From positions 62,001-126,000 of the forward strand of contig NZ_NRRL01000005.1 of the NCBI RefSeq assembly GCF_016583645.1: a DNA stretch of 64,000 nt, given 5' to 3'. Position 1 is the stretch's first letter. Every line of letters begins with the position of its first letter. The notes below the pieces were generated by a model. The model had not been told where the DNA came from, made no database searches, and worked only from the letters and a program-made list of their open reading frames with translations. The translations under genes were made by a program, and so were the position numbers. Source of the stretch: Rhodovibrio sodomensis. GTDB lineage: Bacteria; Pseudomonadota; Alphaproteobacteria; Kiloniellales; Rhodovibrionaceae. Positions 7,809 to 17,614 of the stretch are shown in pieces.

Positions 7809-8882
7809 CTAAGCCGCCTTGGCCGGGTTGGGGTTGGGGTGGGTGAAGCGTTCCTCGGCCAACTGATCGGCCGCCTTCGAGGTCGGAATGCCGGCGGCGT
7901 CGGCGCGCTGGAAGATCGACAGCAGCGTGTCGTGGATCAGGGCGACGTGGCTGAACGCGCGCGACCGGTCGTAACCCGGGCCCTCGTAGCTGATATTGAT
8001 GATCCCGCCGGCGTTGATCAGGTAGTCCGGCGCGTAGAGGATCCCGCGCGCGCGCAGCATCTGCCCATGGCGGGCTTCCGCCAGCTGGTTGTTCGCGGCG
8101 CCCGCGACGATCGGGGCACGGATCTTCGGGATCGTGTCGTCGTTCAGCAGCCCGCCCAGCGCGCAGGGGGCGAGCACGTCCACGTCGGCTTCCAGGAAAC
8201 GCTCGACCGACACGGGGGTCGCGCCCAGTTCGTCCTGCGCGCGCCTGACCCGGTCCGGGTCGACGTCGGCGATTTGAACGTCCGCGCCCGCGCCCGCGAG
8301 GTGCCGGGCGAGCTCGTAGCCGACGTGGCCCGCGCCCTGGATCGCGACCGAGACGCCGGTCAGCTTGTCGCCGCTGATCCGGTCGGCCCCGAGGCGGTGC
8401 TTGACCGCCGCGCGAATGCCGACGAACACGCCGTAGGCGGTGGCCGGCGAGGGGTCGCCGCTGCCGCCGGCCGCGACGCCGGCGACGTGCTGGGTTTCGG
8501 TCGCGACCTGCTCGATATCGGCGACGTCGATGCCGACGTCCTCGGCGATCGTGTAGCGGCCGCCCAGGCTGGCGACGTAGCGGCCCAGCGACCGGAACAG
8601 GGCCGGCGACTTGTCGCGGTTGGGATCGCCCAGGATCACCGCCTTGCCGCCGCCGAACGGCAGCCCGGCCAGCGCCGACTTGTAGGTCATGCCGCGCGAC
8701 AGGCGCAGCACGTCGGTCAGGGCCGCGGCGCTGTCGGCGTAGCTCCACATCCGCGCGCCGCCCAGCGCGGGGCCACGGCTGGTGTTGTGGATCGCGATGA
8801 TCGCGCGTAGGCCCGAGTCGGCGTCTTCACAGAAGACGACCTGCTCGTGGTTGTCGAAGGCGGGATCGTCGAAGACGGGCAT
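7809..8882 (-). CDS. Leucine dehydrogenase-type Glu/Leu/Phe/Val dehydrogenase
   Basis: The 357-residue NAD-dependent amino-acid dehydrogenase would interconvert a branched-chain L-amino acid with its 2-oxo acid and ammonia. Signatures include the catalytic-lysine region LPFGGGKAVI, the family TAYGVFVGIRAAV and a Rossmann fold AIQGAGHVGYELARHL. A shorter length than hexameric GDH fits the leucine/phenylalanine dehydrogenase branch. It is transcribed alone; about 177 bp separate its start from the 3-prime end of the next leftward gene and must hold its promoter. Substrate choice (Leu, Val, Phe) cannot be settled from sequence. Confidence 0.85.
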   Translation of the reverse strand: MPVFDDPAFDNHEQVVFCEDADSGLRAIIAIHNTSRGPALGGARMWSYADSAAALTDVLRLSRGMTYKSALAGLPFGGGKAVILGDPNRDKSPALFRSLGRYVASLGGRYTIAEDVGIDVADIEQVATETQHVAGVAAGGSGDPSPATAYGVFVGIRAAVKHRLGADRISGDKLTGVSVAIQGAGHVGYELARHLAGAGADVQIADVDPDRVRRAQDELGATPVSVERFLEADVDVLAPCALGGLLNDDTIPKIRAPIVAGAANNQLAEARHGQMLRARGILYAPDYLINAGGIINISYEGPGYDRSRAFSHVALIHDTLLSIFQRADAAGIPTSKAADQLAEERFTHPNPNPAKAA

Positions 8883-9059
8883 CGTCTCGCGGCCTTCCTA
8901 GCCAAGAAGCGAAGGATATCTCGCCTCAATAGTTTTGGACAACGGCGCAGAAGATCAATGCGCAACGCCGCTTCACGGATCAAAAAGACGGGAAATATAA
9001 CGTGTAGGCCCCTGCGCTGATCGAATCTAATGCGATCGCGTCTAGAAACTGTAACGTTA

Positions 9060-10115
9060 TTACGCGCTGTTTTGGGTCCGCGCCGGGCCCAGGGCCGCCG
9101 CAAGACGCTGCCAGCCGCGTTCGTCGCCCGGCAGGCCCACGCGCAGCCGGCTCGGCCGGTCCGGGAACGCGCGCACCCAGATCCCGAGACGCGCCAGACG
9201 GTCGTGCCAGCCGGCGGCGTCGGCGTGCTCGACCAGCCGATAGAGCGACGTGCCGCCGGCCGGCGTCAGCCCGGCACCGGCCAGCAGGTCGTCGAGGGCG
9301 CCGGCCTCACTGGCGAGCCGGGCCCGCATCGCGGTCTGCCAGGCCCGGTCGGCGAGGGCGGTCCGCCCGAGCGCGATCGCCGGCCCGGCAACCGCCCAGG
9401 GGCCGAGCGCGTCGCCGATCGCCCGGGCCAGCGTGCCGGGGGCAAGCGCGAAGCCGAGCCGCAGGCCCGCCAGCCCGAAGAACTTGCCGAACGAACGCAG
9501 CACCACCAGCCCCGGCCGGTCGGCCGCGTGGGTGACCGACACCTCGGGCACGACGTCGGCGAACGCTTCGTCGACCACGACGGTGCCGCCATGCGCGGCA
9601 AGTGTGCCGGCCAGATCGATCAGCCGGTCGGGCGACCAGGTCCGGCCGTCCGGATTGTTCGGATTGCAGACGACGAGCGCCGGGCGGGCGGCTCCCGCCA
9701 GCGCCGTGAGACCGGCCTCCAGGTCGCCGACCGCCTCGACGGTGGCGCCGGCGGCGCGCCAGGCTGGCGCGTATTCGCCGTAGGTCGGTCCGACCACGGC
9801 CGCGCGGTCGCTGCCCAACACCCGCGGCAGCAGCTGGATCAGCGCCTGCGTCCCCGGGGCCGGGACGACGGTCGCGGCCGACGGCGCGCCGTAGGCATCG
9901 GCCGCGGCCTGGATCAGCGCGGCCTCCGCGTCCGCCTGCGGCAGGGCGGTCCAGAGGTCCCGCGGCAGCTCGGGCAGCGGATAGGGGTGCGGGTTGATTC
10001 CGGTCGACAGGTCGAGCCAGCCCGCCTCAGGCGTGCCGTAGCTGGCCCGGGCATCGGCCAGGTTGCCGCCGTGCGCGACCCGCGGGCCGTCGTGTCCGCC
10101 GTTGCCGCCTTCCAT
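9060..10115 (-). CDS. cobD: CobD/CobC-type threonine-phosphate decarboxylase (PLP aminotransferase fold)
   Basis: The 351-residue fold-type I PLP enzyme has LSTGINPHPYP near the N-terminus, typical of the cobalamin CobD (CobC in alphaproteobacteria) branch, NPNNPDGR, and the Schiff-base lysine in SFGKFFGLAGLRLGF. It should make aminopropanol phosphate for the cobalamin nucleotide loop. No other cobalamin gene is in the window, so histidinol-phosphate aminotransferase is a less likely alternative. The start lies 3 bp after the stop of the DsbA-like gene, implying one leftward transcript. The window also holds B12-dependent nrdJ. Confidence 0.75.
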   Translation of the reverse strand: MEGGNGGHDGPRVAHGGNLADARASYGTPEAGWLDLSTGINPHPYPLPELPRDLWTALPQADAEAALIQAAADAYGAPSAATVVPAPGTQALIQLLPRVLGSDRAAVVGPTYGEYAPAWRAAGATVEAVGDLEAGLTALAGAARPALVVCNPNNPDGRTWSPDRLIDLAGTLAAHGGTVVVDEAFADVVPEVSVTHAADRPGLVVLRSFGKFFGLAGLRLGFALAPGTLARAIGDALGPWAVAGPAIALGRTALADRAWQTAMRARLASEAGALDDLLAGAGLTPAGGTSLYRLVEHADAAGWHDRLARLGIWVRAFPDRPSRLRVGLPGDERGWQRLAAALGPARTQNSA

Positions 10116-10118
10116 CGC

Positions 10119-10712
10119 CTAGCCCAGTTTGCGCGCGACCATGTCCAGGCGGTCCTGGCCCCAGAACGGTTCGCCGTCGACGATGTACCAGGGCGAGCCG
10201 AACACGCCGCGGTCGATCGCCTCGCGCGTCATCTGCTCGACCTTCTGCGCCATCGGCTGGCTCTCCGCCTTGTCGAGCAGGGCATCGGCGTCGTGGCCGG
10301 TCTCGCCGGCGATCGCGTGCAGGGTGGCCCGGTCGGAGACGTCGCGCTCCTCCGCCCAGCAGGCCTTCAGGATGGCGTGGGCGAGCTGCAATTGGTCGCC
10401 GCCCAGCTCCTCCGCGGCGTAGACGGCCGCGCAGGACAGCTGGTCGGGGACCGGAAAGTGCGCCGGCTGCTTGGTGAGCGGTAGATTGCGTTCGCGCGCC
10501 CAGCGGTCCAGCTCGACGAAGCGGTAGTCCTGGCGCGGCTGCGGGCGCTGCGCGGGCGGAACGCCGCCGGTTTCCTGGAACACCGTCTTGACCTGGATCG
10601 GCCGGACGTTGATCTGGGCCCCGGTCTGGCGCGCGATCCGCTCCAACTGGGCGCTGCCCAGATAGGCGAACGGGGAGATCGTGAAGAAGTAGTAGTCGAT
10701 CGTCTTTGACAT
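10119..10712 (-). CDS. DsbA-fold 2-hydroxychromene-2-carboxylate isomerase-like protein
   Basis: The 197-residue protein begins MSKTIDYYFFTISPFAYLG, the pattern of HCCA isomerase/kappa GST-like proteins (the S-P pair replaces the redox CxxC), and ends with FGSPWYIVDGEPFWGQDRLD, a family hallmark. Members isomerise aromatic degradation intermediates with glutathione or have unknown substrates. The start is placed at 10712, with GAGGC and GCAGGC upstream, because the 27-residue extension is Arg-rich and unlike the family. Lies just upstream of cobD in the same direction; the functional link is unclear. Confidence 0.78.
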   Translation of the reverse strand: MSKTIDYYFFTISPFAYLGSAQLERIARQTGAQINVRPIQVKTVFQETGGVPPAQRPQPRQDYRFVELDRWARERNLPLTKQPAHFPVPDQLSCAAVYAAEELGGDQLQLAHAILKACWAEERDVSDRATLHAIAGETGHDADALLDKAESQPMAQKVEQMTREAIDRGVFGSPWYIVDGEPFWGQDRLDMVARKLG

Positions 10713-10800
10713 AAGCCTGCATGCCTCTTCGTTGTGCCGCGGCACGCTTACGCGCCGGGACCGCTTCTGGCAAGGCGCGCCATGTCCGGGCATTCCGGCG

Positions 10801-11694
10801 TTACGACGCCGCCCGCGCCACCCGGGTCTCGCGGTCGCGGGTGGTGATCCGGTTCACCGCGTAGGTGGCGGCAAGCACGATCGCCCCGCCGGTCCAGGTC
10901 TGCCAGGTCGGGCTTTCGGGGAAGATCAGCTGGCTCATCGCCACGCCGAACACCGGCATCAGGACGTAGAACGGGATTACGGTCGCGACCGCGTAGCGGC
11001 GGTACAGCGAGAACATCCAGACGTGCCCGATCAGCGACACCACCAAAGCGGAGTGCAGCAGCACGCCCCACTGCAGCCAGCCGGCGGTGGCGACGGCGCG
11101 CCACTGGCCGTCCTCGAAGACGAGCGACAGCAGACCGAGCGGCAGCACCGCGCTCACCGCCATCCAGCCGTTCATCGCGAACGCGCCGACCCCGCGCAGC
11201 GCGCGGGCGAACATCGTCGCGAGCGCGTAGCAGAACGCGCTGACCGCGATCGCGCCGAGCGCCGCCAGGTCGCCGACCATCGCCGGGTCGAACGCGATCA
11301 CCACCACACCGGAGAAGGCGGCGAGGATCGCCGCCCAGGTCGCGCGGCCGACCGGCTCCTTCAGCACGAGGCGGCCGAGCAAGACCGCGAACGGCACCGA
11401 CAGCTGGGTCCCGATAATGATCGGCGCGACCGTGTCGGTCAGCATCAGCGCCAGGTACATGGTCGCATAGACGGCCGTGCCCATCGCCAGGCAGAAGCCC
11501 GCCAGCGCCGGCCAGGCCGAGCGGTCGGGCAGCTTGAACCGGAACAGCGGGATCAGCGCCGCCGCCAGAATCGCCGAGCGCAGCGCGGCGAAGACAAACG
11601 GTGGAAAGTGGTCGACCCCCAGCTTGCCGACGACATAGGCGCTGCCGAACACGGCCATGATCAGGATGACGGAGACGAGGTCGCGCGGGCTCAT
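10801..11694 (-). CDS. EamA-family (DMT superfamily) transporter
   Basis: The 297-residue protein has ten predicted hydrophobic segments in two EamA halves (internal duplication typical of RhaT/YdcZ-type exporters), with the first-half end VLLGRLVLKEPVGRATWAA and the second-half VATVIPFYVLMPVFGV. It probably exports a metabolite across the inner membrane; the substrate is unknown. Start is placed at ATG 11694, not 10 codons earlier, because the earlier codons read through the repeat element that begins at 11706. The opposing ugp operon is divergent. Confidence 0.8.
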   Translation of the reverse strand: MSPRDLVSVILIMAVFGSAYVVGKLGVDHFPPFVFAALRSAILAAALIPLFRFKLPDRSAWPALAGFCLAMGTAVYATMYLALMLTDTVAPIIIGTQLSVPFAVLLGRLVLKEPVGRATWAAILAAFSGVVVIAFDPAMVGDLAALGAIAVSAFCYALATMFARALRGVGAFAMNGWMAVSAVLPLGLLSLVFEDGQWRAVATAGWLQWGVLLHSALVVSLIGHVWMFSLYRRYAVATVIPFYVLMPVFGVAMSQLIFPESPTWQTWTGGAIVLAATYAVNRITTRDRETRVARAAS

Positions 11695-11705
11695 GGTGGC
11701 ACAGC

Positions 11706-11822
11706 CTAGGGCAAGATGCTGCAAGGGGGATACACCTTTCAGCTGAGTCTTGCCCTCTCTTCAAGAAGTTAGGGCTACATTCAGCCCGAAGGCCGTTTCG
11801 GCCTTCGGGCATGTAGCTCTAG
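11706..11822. repeat. Bipartite CTAG-edged hairpin repeat, copy 2
   Basis: Starts CTAG (11706) and ends CTAG (11819-11822). Hairpin I: GGGCAAGATGCTGCAAGG ... TTTCAGCTGAGTCTTGCCC. Linker: TCTCTTCAAGAAGTTA. Hairpin II: AGGGCTACAT ... ATGTAGCTCT, containing a very stable inner stem GCCCGAAGGCC / GGCCTTCGGGC (about 11784-11810). It occupies the divergent region between the EamA transporter and ugpB. Confidence 0.65.
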
Positions 11823-12070
11823 GCGGCTGCGGCCGGCGCGTCCCGAGTCGGCTTGCAATAGCCGACCCTCCGAGCTGGGTGAAACAGAACCTTCATCGTG
11901 CTGAAACCAAGCTGTCCCGCGCCGGCCCCTAGCTTCGCGCCCGTTCGGCCACCGGGCCGGAGCGCATCTGGCGCTAGCACCAAGCTGTCTGGTTGCGCTA
12001 CGTCGTGTTACAGAGCCAAGCGCTCAAAACACATAAGATGCGCTCGCATCACATCAGGGAGGAACGAGGG
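11823..12070 (+). promoter_or_regulatory. Upstream region of ugpB
   Basis: No ORF is supported. An 11-bp word ACCAAGCTGTC occurs twice (about 11907 and 11979), which could be a regulator half-site pair. GGGAGG at about 12058-12063 serves ugpB. A candidate -10 lies in CATAAGAT near 12032. The promoter itself is not certain. Confidence 0.35.
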
Positions 12071-13396
12071 ATGCGCACTTCCAAGCGTTGGCTGGCCGCG
12101 CTGACGACGACCGCGATCGTGGGCGTTGCAAACGCCGCGCAGGCGGAGCCGATCACCATTCAATGGTGGCACGCGATGGGCGGCGAGACCGGCAAGTCGC
12201 TGGAGAAGATCGCCGACGGCTTCAACGAAAAACAGGACACGTACCAGATCAAGCCGGTCTACAAGGGCAACTACACCGAAACGATGACGGCGGCGATCTC
12301 CGCGTTCCGCGCGCAGGAGCATCCGGCGATCGTGCAGGTGTTCGAGGTCGGCACCGCGACCATGATGAACGCCCAGGGGGCGATCTATCCGGTGCATCAG
12401 CTGATGGAAGAGCAGGGCGTCAAGTTCGACGAGAGCGACTACATCCCGGCGGTGGCATCGTACTACACGACCACCGAGGGCGACATGCTCTCGATGCCGT
12501 TCAACAGCTCCAGCCCGGTGCTGTGGTACAACAAGGACGCCTTCGAGAAGGCCGGCCTGGACCCGAACGACCCGCCGGAGACCTGGGGCGAGGTCAAGAC
12601 CTACTCCCAGAAGATCATGGACTCCGGCTACGAGTGCGGCTTCTCGATCGGCTGGCAGTCCTGGGTCGCGATCGAGAACTTCTCCGCCTGGCACGACAGC
12701 CCGATCGGCACCAAGCAGAACGGCTTCGGCGGCCTGGGCACCGAGCTGGTGTTCAACAACGACTTGGTGACCCGTCACATCTCCGATCTGCGCGATTGGC
12801 AGCAGCAGGGCATCTTCCAGTACGGCGGCCGCCGCGGCGAGAGCCTGCCGATGTTCACCAACGGCAAGTGCGCGATGTGGCTGAACTCCTCGGCGTACTA
12901 CGGCGGCATCAAGGCGCAGGCGGACTTCGACTTCGGCCAGGCGTTCCTGCCGCACTACGACGACGTCGAGGCCGCGCCGCAGAACTCGATCATCGGCGGC
13001 GCGACGCTGTGGGTGCTGCGCGGTAAGGACAGCGAGAAGTATCGCGGCGTGGCCGAGTTCTTCGACTACCTCTCGCAGCCGCAAGTGCAGTTCACCTGGC
13101 ACAGGGAGACCGGCTACGTGCCGATCACCAAGGCTGCCTACGAATTGGCCCAGGAAAAGGGTTACTACGAGCGCAACCCGGGCACCGACACCGCGATCAA
13201 GCAGCTCAGCCTGAATCAGCCGACCCCGAACTCGAAGGGTCTGCGGTTCGGCAACTTCGTGCAGATCCGCGACATCATCAACGAGGAGCTCGAGGCGGTC
13301 TGGGCCGGCGAGAAATCGCCCGAGGCGGCGCTCGACAACGCGGTGAAGCGCGGCAACGAGCTGCTGCGCGAGTTCGAGCAGCAGAACGCGAGCTAA
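12071..13396 (+). CDS. ugpB: UgpB-like ABC substrate-binding protein (glycerol-3-phosphate type)
   Basis: The 441-residue family-1 solute-binding protein has a cleavable signal (about residues 1-25, ANAAQAE) and starts its mature part with ITIQWWHAMGG, the UgpB hallmark; FNSSSPVLWYNKDAFEKAGLDP is also typical. With ugpA, ugpE and ugpC downstream it should import sn-glycerol-3-phosphate or its diesters as carbon or phosphate source. Proximity to the phosphonate genes suggests a phosphate-scavenging theme. ATG 12071 has GGGAGGAACGAGGG upstream; upstream in-frame codons lack a signal. Confidence 0.85.
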   Translation: MRTSKRWLAALTTTAIVGVANAAQAEPITIQWWHAMGGETGKSLEKIADGFNEKQDTYQIKPVYKGNYTETMTAAISAFRAQEHPAIVQVFEVGTATMMNAQGAIYPVHQLMEEQGVKFDESDYIPAVASYYTTTEGDMLSMPFNSSSPVLWYNKDAFEKAGLDPNDPPETWGEVKTYSQKIMDSGYECGFSIGWQSWVAIENFSAWHDSPIGTKQNGFGGLGTELVFNNDLVTRHISDLRDWQQQGIFQYGGRRGESLPMFTNGKCAMWLNSSAYYGGIKAQADFDFGQAFLPHYDDVEAAPQNSIIGGATLWVLRGKDSEKYRGVAEFFDYLSQPQVQFTWHRETGYVPITKAAYELAQEKGYYERNPGTDTAIKQLSLNQPTPNSKGLRFGNFVQIRDIINEELEAVWAGEKSPEAALDNAVKRGNELLREFEQQNAS

Positions 13397-13420
13397 CGCC
13401 GGCCTGCACGGCAAGACTGG

Positions 13421-13453
13421 CGCCCGCACGGCCCGCGAAGGTTCGTGCGGGCG
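13421..13453 (+). terminator. Strong hairpin after ugpB
   Basis: Perfect 10-bp arms CGCCCGCACG / CGTGCGGGCG, 13-nt loop, starting 24 nt after the ugpB stop. There is no T-run. Its position between the binding-protein gene and the permease genes suggests 3-prime stabilisation or attenuation that keeps the binding protein in excess. Confidence 0.5.
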
Positions 13454-13500
13454 TCGCGTCAGTATGCCTTCGGCGTGTAGGCCGCGGCGTTTGCGGAGGG

Positions 13501-13632
13501 TCCCTCTCCCTTGATGGGAGAGGATAGGTGAGGGTGGGTCTCCTCGGCATATGGCGAGGAGACCCACCCTAACCCTCCCGCGGACCTGACGGTCCGCGGG
13601 TCCCTTCCTCTCCCCTCAAGGGAGAGGGGATT
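13501..13632. repeat. Palindromic repeat family C (CCCTCTCC type), copy with long perfect stem
   Basis: Composite palindrome: CCCTCTCCCTTGATGGGAGAGG at the left, a perfect 16-bp inverted repeat AGGGTGGGTCTCCTCG (13531-13546) / (13555-13570) in the middle, then CGCGGACC/GGTCCGCG and CCTCTCCCCTCAAGGGAGAGG. It lies between ugpB and ugpA. No ORF is supported. Confidence 0.65.
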
Positions 13633-13667
13633 TGGCCTCACGCGCAGTCACTGGTTATTCGACACCC

Positions 13668-14555
13668 ATGCTCAAACGCGTTCACTTCAAGCACCCGGTG
13701 CTGCCCTACCTGCTGGTCGCCCCGCAGCTGGCGGTGACGCTAATCTTCTTCATCTGGCCGGCGGCGCAGGCGCTGTGGCAGTCGATGCTGGTGCAGGATG
13801 CCTTTGGCCTGGGCACGCAGTTCGTCTGGTTCCAGAACTACCTCGAGCTGTGGGGGGACCCGCAGTATCTGAACTCGATCAAGGTAACGGCGATCTTCAC
13901 CATCTCCGTGACCGCGCTCGGGATCGGGTCGGGGCTGTTCCTGGCCACCATGGCCGACCGGGTGATCCGCTTCGCCAGCGGCTACCGGACGCTGCTGATC
14001 ACGCCGTACGCCGTGGCGCCGGCGGTCGCGGGCGTGCTGTGGCTGTTCCTGTTCAACCCGACGGTCGGCATCCTGGCCTATCTGATGCAGGGGATGGGGA
14101 TCGCCTGGAACCCGCTGGTCAACGGCGAAGACGCGATGATCATGGTGATCATCGCCGCCGCCTGGAAGCAGGTCAGCTACAACTTCGTGTTCTTCCTGGC
14201 CGGGCTGCAGTCGATCCCGCGGTCGCTGATCGAGGCGGCGGCGATCGACGGCGCCGGGCCGTTCCGACGGTTCTGGACGGTGATCTTCCCGCTGCTGTCG
14301 CCGACCACCTTCTTCCTGATGGTGGTCAACCTCGTCTACGCCTTCTTCGAGACCTTCGCCACGATCCACGCGACCACCAGCGGCGGCCCGTCCAACGCCA
14401 CCAACATCATGGTCTACAAGGTCTACAAGGACGGCTTTGTCGGGCTGGACCTGGGTTCCTCCGCGGCGCAGTCGGTGGTGCTGATGTTCATTGTGATCGC
14501 GCTCACGGTGGTCCAGTTCCGCTACGTCGAGCGCCGCGTCGAGTACGGCACGTGA
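13668..14555 (+). CDS. ugpA: UgpA-like ABC permease
   Basis: The 295-residue MalF-type inner-membrane permease has six hydrophobic segments and the EAA loop [22 protein letters not shown] near residue 190, which contacts the ATPase. Start chosen at ATG 13668 since the upstream in-frame codons derive from the repeat element. A 13-bp gap separates it from ugpE. Forms the translocation pore with UgpE. Confidence 0.85.
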   Translation: MLKRVHFKHPVLPYLLVAPQLAVTLIFFIWPAAQALWQSMLVQDAFGLGTQFVWFQNYLELWGDPQYLNSIKVTAIFTISVTALGIGSGLFLATMADRVIRFASGYRTLLITPYAVAPAVAGVLWLFLFNPTVGILAYLMQGMGIAWNPLVNGEDAMIMVIIAAAWKQVSYNFVFFLAGLQSIPRSLIEAAAIDGAGPFRRFWTVIFPLLSPTTFFLMVVNLVYAFFETFATIHATTSGGPSNATNIMVYKVYKDGFVGLDLGSSAAQSVVLMFIVIALTVVQFRYVERRVEYGT

Positions 14556-14568
14556 GGGGGCGCATCCG

Positions 14569-15417
14569 ATGATCGAACGCAGGCGCGGGCTCACCGTGTT
14601 TTCGCACGCCGTGCTGTGGTGCGGCCTGGCGGTCGTGGTGCTGCCGGTCTACCTGGCCTTCGTCGCCTCCACCCACCCGCTGGACGCGGTGCTGACCGCC
14701 CCGATCCCGGTGCTGCCCGGCGACATGTTCTGGGAGAACTACACCGCCGTCCTGACCGGCGACGTCGCCAACTTCGGCAGCGCGCCGGTGGTGCTGATGC
14801 TGGCGAACTCGCTGGTGATGGCGCTCGGCATCGCGGTCGGCAAGATCGCGATATCGGTGATCAGCGCGTACGCCATCGTCTACTTCAAGTTCCCGCTGCG
14901 CACGCTGTTCTTCTGGCTGATCTTCGTCACCCTGATGCTGCCGGTGGAGGTGCGGATCATCCCGACCTTCGAGGTCGCCGCCAATCTGGCGCTGCTGAAC
15001 ACCTACCAGGGGCTGATCCTGCCGCTGATCGCGAGCGCCACCGCGACCTTCCTGTTCCGGCAGTTCTTCCTGACCATCCCCGATCAGATGCTGGAGGCCG
15101 CGCGGATCGACGGCGCGGGGCCGATCCGGTTCTTCATCGATATCGTATTGCCGCTGTCGCGCACCAACATCGCCGCGCTGTTCGTGATCCTGTTCATCTA
15201 CGGCTGGAACCAGTACCTGTGGCCGCTGCTGGTCACCACGGATCAGGACATGGGCACGATCGTGGTCGGGATCAGCAACCTGATCCAGGTCGCCGAGGCG
15301 GAGCCGCGCTGGCCCTACGTGATGGCGACCACGATCCTGGCGCTGATCCCGCCGGTGGTGGTGATCGTGCTGATGCAGCGGCAGTTCGTGCGCGGACTGG
15401 TCGAGCAGGAAAAGTGA
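14569..15417 (+). CDS. ugpE: UgpE-like ABC permease
   Basis: The 282-residue MalG-type permease has six hydrophobic segments, a periplasmic loop after the first helix, and the EAA motif [21 protein letters not shown] around residue 180. The N-terminal HPLDAVL and the C-terminal [13 protein letters not shown] are typical of UgpE. Start ATG has GAGGGGGCG upstream. Confidence 0.86.
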   Translation: MIERRRGLTVFSHAVLWCGLAVVVLPVYLAFVASTHPLDAVLTAPIPVLPGDMFWENYTAVLTGDVANFGSAPVVLMLANSLVMALGIAVGKIAISVISAYAIVYFKFPLRTLFFWLIFVTLMLPVEVRIIPTFEVAANLALLNTYQGLILPLIASATATFLFRQFFLTIPDQMLEAARIDGAGPIRFFIDIVLPLSRTNIAALFVILFIYGWNQYLWPLLVTTDQDMGTIVVGISNLIQVAEAEPRWPYVMATTILALIPPVVVIVLMQRQFVRGLVEQEK

Positions 15418-15456
15418 TACCCCCCGAAACGACGACTGGAAACGTGAGTTAACGCC

Positions 15457-16539
<1,083 letters not shown>

Positions 16540-16561
16540 GCGGCGCCCGTGGCCGCACCGT

Positions 16562-16674
16562 CTAGAGCAAGATCCAGCTGAAAAGTGAAGCCGTCTTTCA
16601 GCTGAATCTTGCTCTTTCTTCAAGCAGTTAGAGCAAGATGAAGGTCGCCTCGACCTTCATCGATTTTGCTCTAG
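16562..16674. repeat. Bipartite CTAG-edged hairpin repeat, copy 3 (type copy)
   Basis: Best preserved copy. Terminal inverted repeats CTAGAGCAAGAT (16562) and ATTTTGCTCTAG (ends 16674) match at 11 of 12 positions. Hairpin I carries CAGCTGAAA / TTTCAGCTG; linker TTTCTTCAAGCAGTTAG; hairpin II GAGCAAGATGAAGGTC / GACCTTCATCGATTTTGCTC. The right CTAG supplies the stop codon (TAG on the minus strand) of the adjacent acetyltransferase gene. Confidence 0.75.
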
Positions 16675-17345
16675 CCGCCGTATTTCGCGATGAATGCGCG
16701 CACGTCGAGGGCGCGGAAGTCGGGCAGGGCGGCTTGCAGGGTCGCGTGCGACCAGTCCCACCAGGCGATTTGCTGCAGCGCGTCTGCCACATCGGCCGGG
16801 AAGCGCTCGCCGATCGGCTTGGCCGGCGTGCCGCCGACGATCTTGTACGGCGCGACGTCGCGCGTGACCACCGCGCCCGCCGCCAGGACCGCGCCGGTGC
16901 CGACCGTGACGCCGGGCAGCACGACCGCGCCGAACCCCATCCAGACGTCATGCCCGAGCGTCACCGGATGAGCCCGGCGCCAGTCGAAGAACGCTGCTTC
17001 GCGGTCGCCCAGGCCATATTGGTCGGCGCGGTACTGGAAATGGTGCTGGGAGGCCCGCCAGGTCGGATGGTTGCCCGGATTGATCCAGGTGTGCGCGGCG
17101 ATCGAGCAGAAGCGCCCGACGGTCGCCCGCTCGATCGCCGCGTTGTCCATGACGTAGCTGTAGGCGCCGAAGTCGGTTTCGGAGACGGTCGCGCGCGCGG
17201 CCACCTGGGTCCAGGGGCCGAGCCGCGAGTCCCGGACGACCGCCGCCGGATGGATCGACGGCCCGGCGGGCGTCAGCGGCGGCTGCCGGTCGTGCGTGTC
17301 GCCGGCGGCCGTGATGTAGGTGAGGTCGTCTGGTTGTTCGCTCAT
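16671..17345 (-). CDS. Phosphonate-cluster hexapeptide-repeat acetyltransferase
   Basis: The 224-residue left-handed beta-helix (LbH) transferase has repeats such as VAARATVSETDFGAYSYVMD and VTLGHDVWMGFGAVVLPGVTVGTGAVLAAGAVV, and the xenobiotic/CAT-type HTWINPGNHPTWR loop. It matches the transferase hexapeptide family repeatedly found in phosphonate operons, whose exact substrate is unknown (aminophosphonate N-acetylation is a reasonable guess). It is divergent from phnC1, sharing the 17346-17614 promoter region. Its TAG stop is part of the repeat element edge. Confidence 0.8.
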   Translation of the reverse strand: MSEQPDDLTYITAAGDTHDRQPPLTPAGPSIHPAAVVRDSRLGPWTQVAARATVSETDFGAYSYVMDNAAIERATVGRFCSIAAHTWINPGNHPTWRASQHHFQYRADQYGLGDREAAFFDWRRAHPVTLGHDVWMGFGAVVLPGVTVGTGAVLAAGAVVTRDVAPYKIVGGTPAKPIGERFPADVADALQQIAWWDWSHATLQAALPDFRALDVRAFIAKYGG

Positions 17346-17440
17346 GGATCCGGTGTCTAGCCCGGAACCGATGACAGTGCGATGAAGCCGGCCGGGGCGT
17401 GAGCGCGACGGCGTGTGCTTTGGTCACGCCCGCAGCCGTC

Positions 17441-17488
17441 CTGTCACGCGACTGCAACACCCCGACGCCCCTGTCAAATAAGGTTAAT
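17441..17488 (+). promoter_or_regulatory. Candidate Pho box(es) upstream of phnC1
   Basis: CTGTCAC-N4-CTGCAAC (17441-17458) and CTGTCAA-N4-GGTTAAT (17471-17488) each show the 11-bp spacing of PhoB half-sites (consensus CTGTCAT-N4-CTGTCAT). Located 125-175 bp before phnC1 in the divergent intergenic region. The second halves are weak matches. Confidence 0.4.
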
Positions 17489-17614
17489 AGAACGGAAAGC
17501 CGGCTGTCGCAGCCCGCCTGTAGCACCCCTGATGACGCGAGGCGGCGCGGATCGCCGCGGCCAGCACGCCGCCGGCTGGATCCGCCGCCCGCCGCCACCA
17601 ACCGGGGGAAGCCC

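Noticed and set aside
11664..11724. Upstream start (MQHLALGCAT...) for the EamA transporter
   Set aside because: Those codons come from the repeat element at 11706; ATG 11694 gives a normal family N-terminus.
13501..13632. CRISPR-like array in repeated CCCTCTCC sequence
   Set aside because: Units are palindromic, variable in length and not separated by unique spacers; it is an intergenic palindrome.
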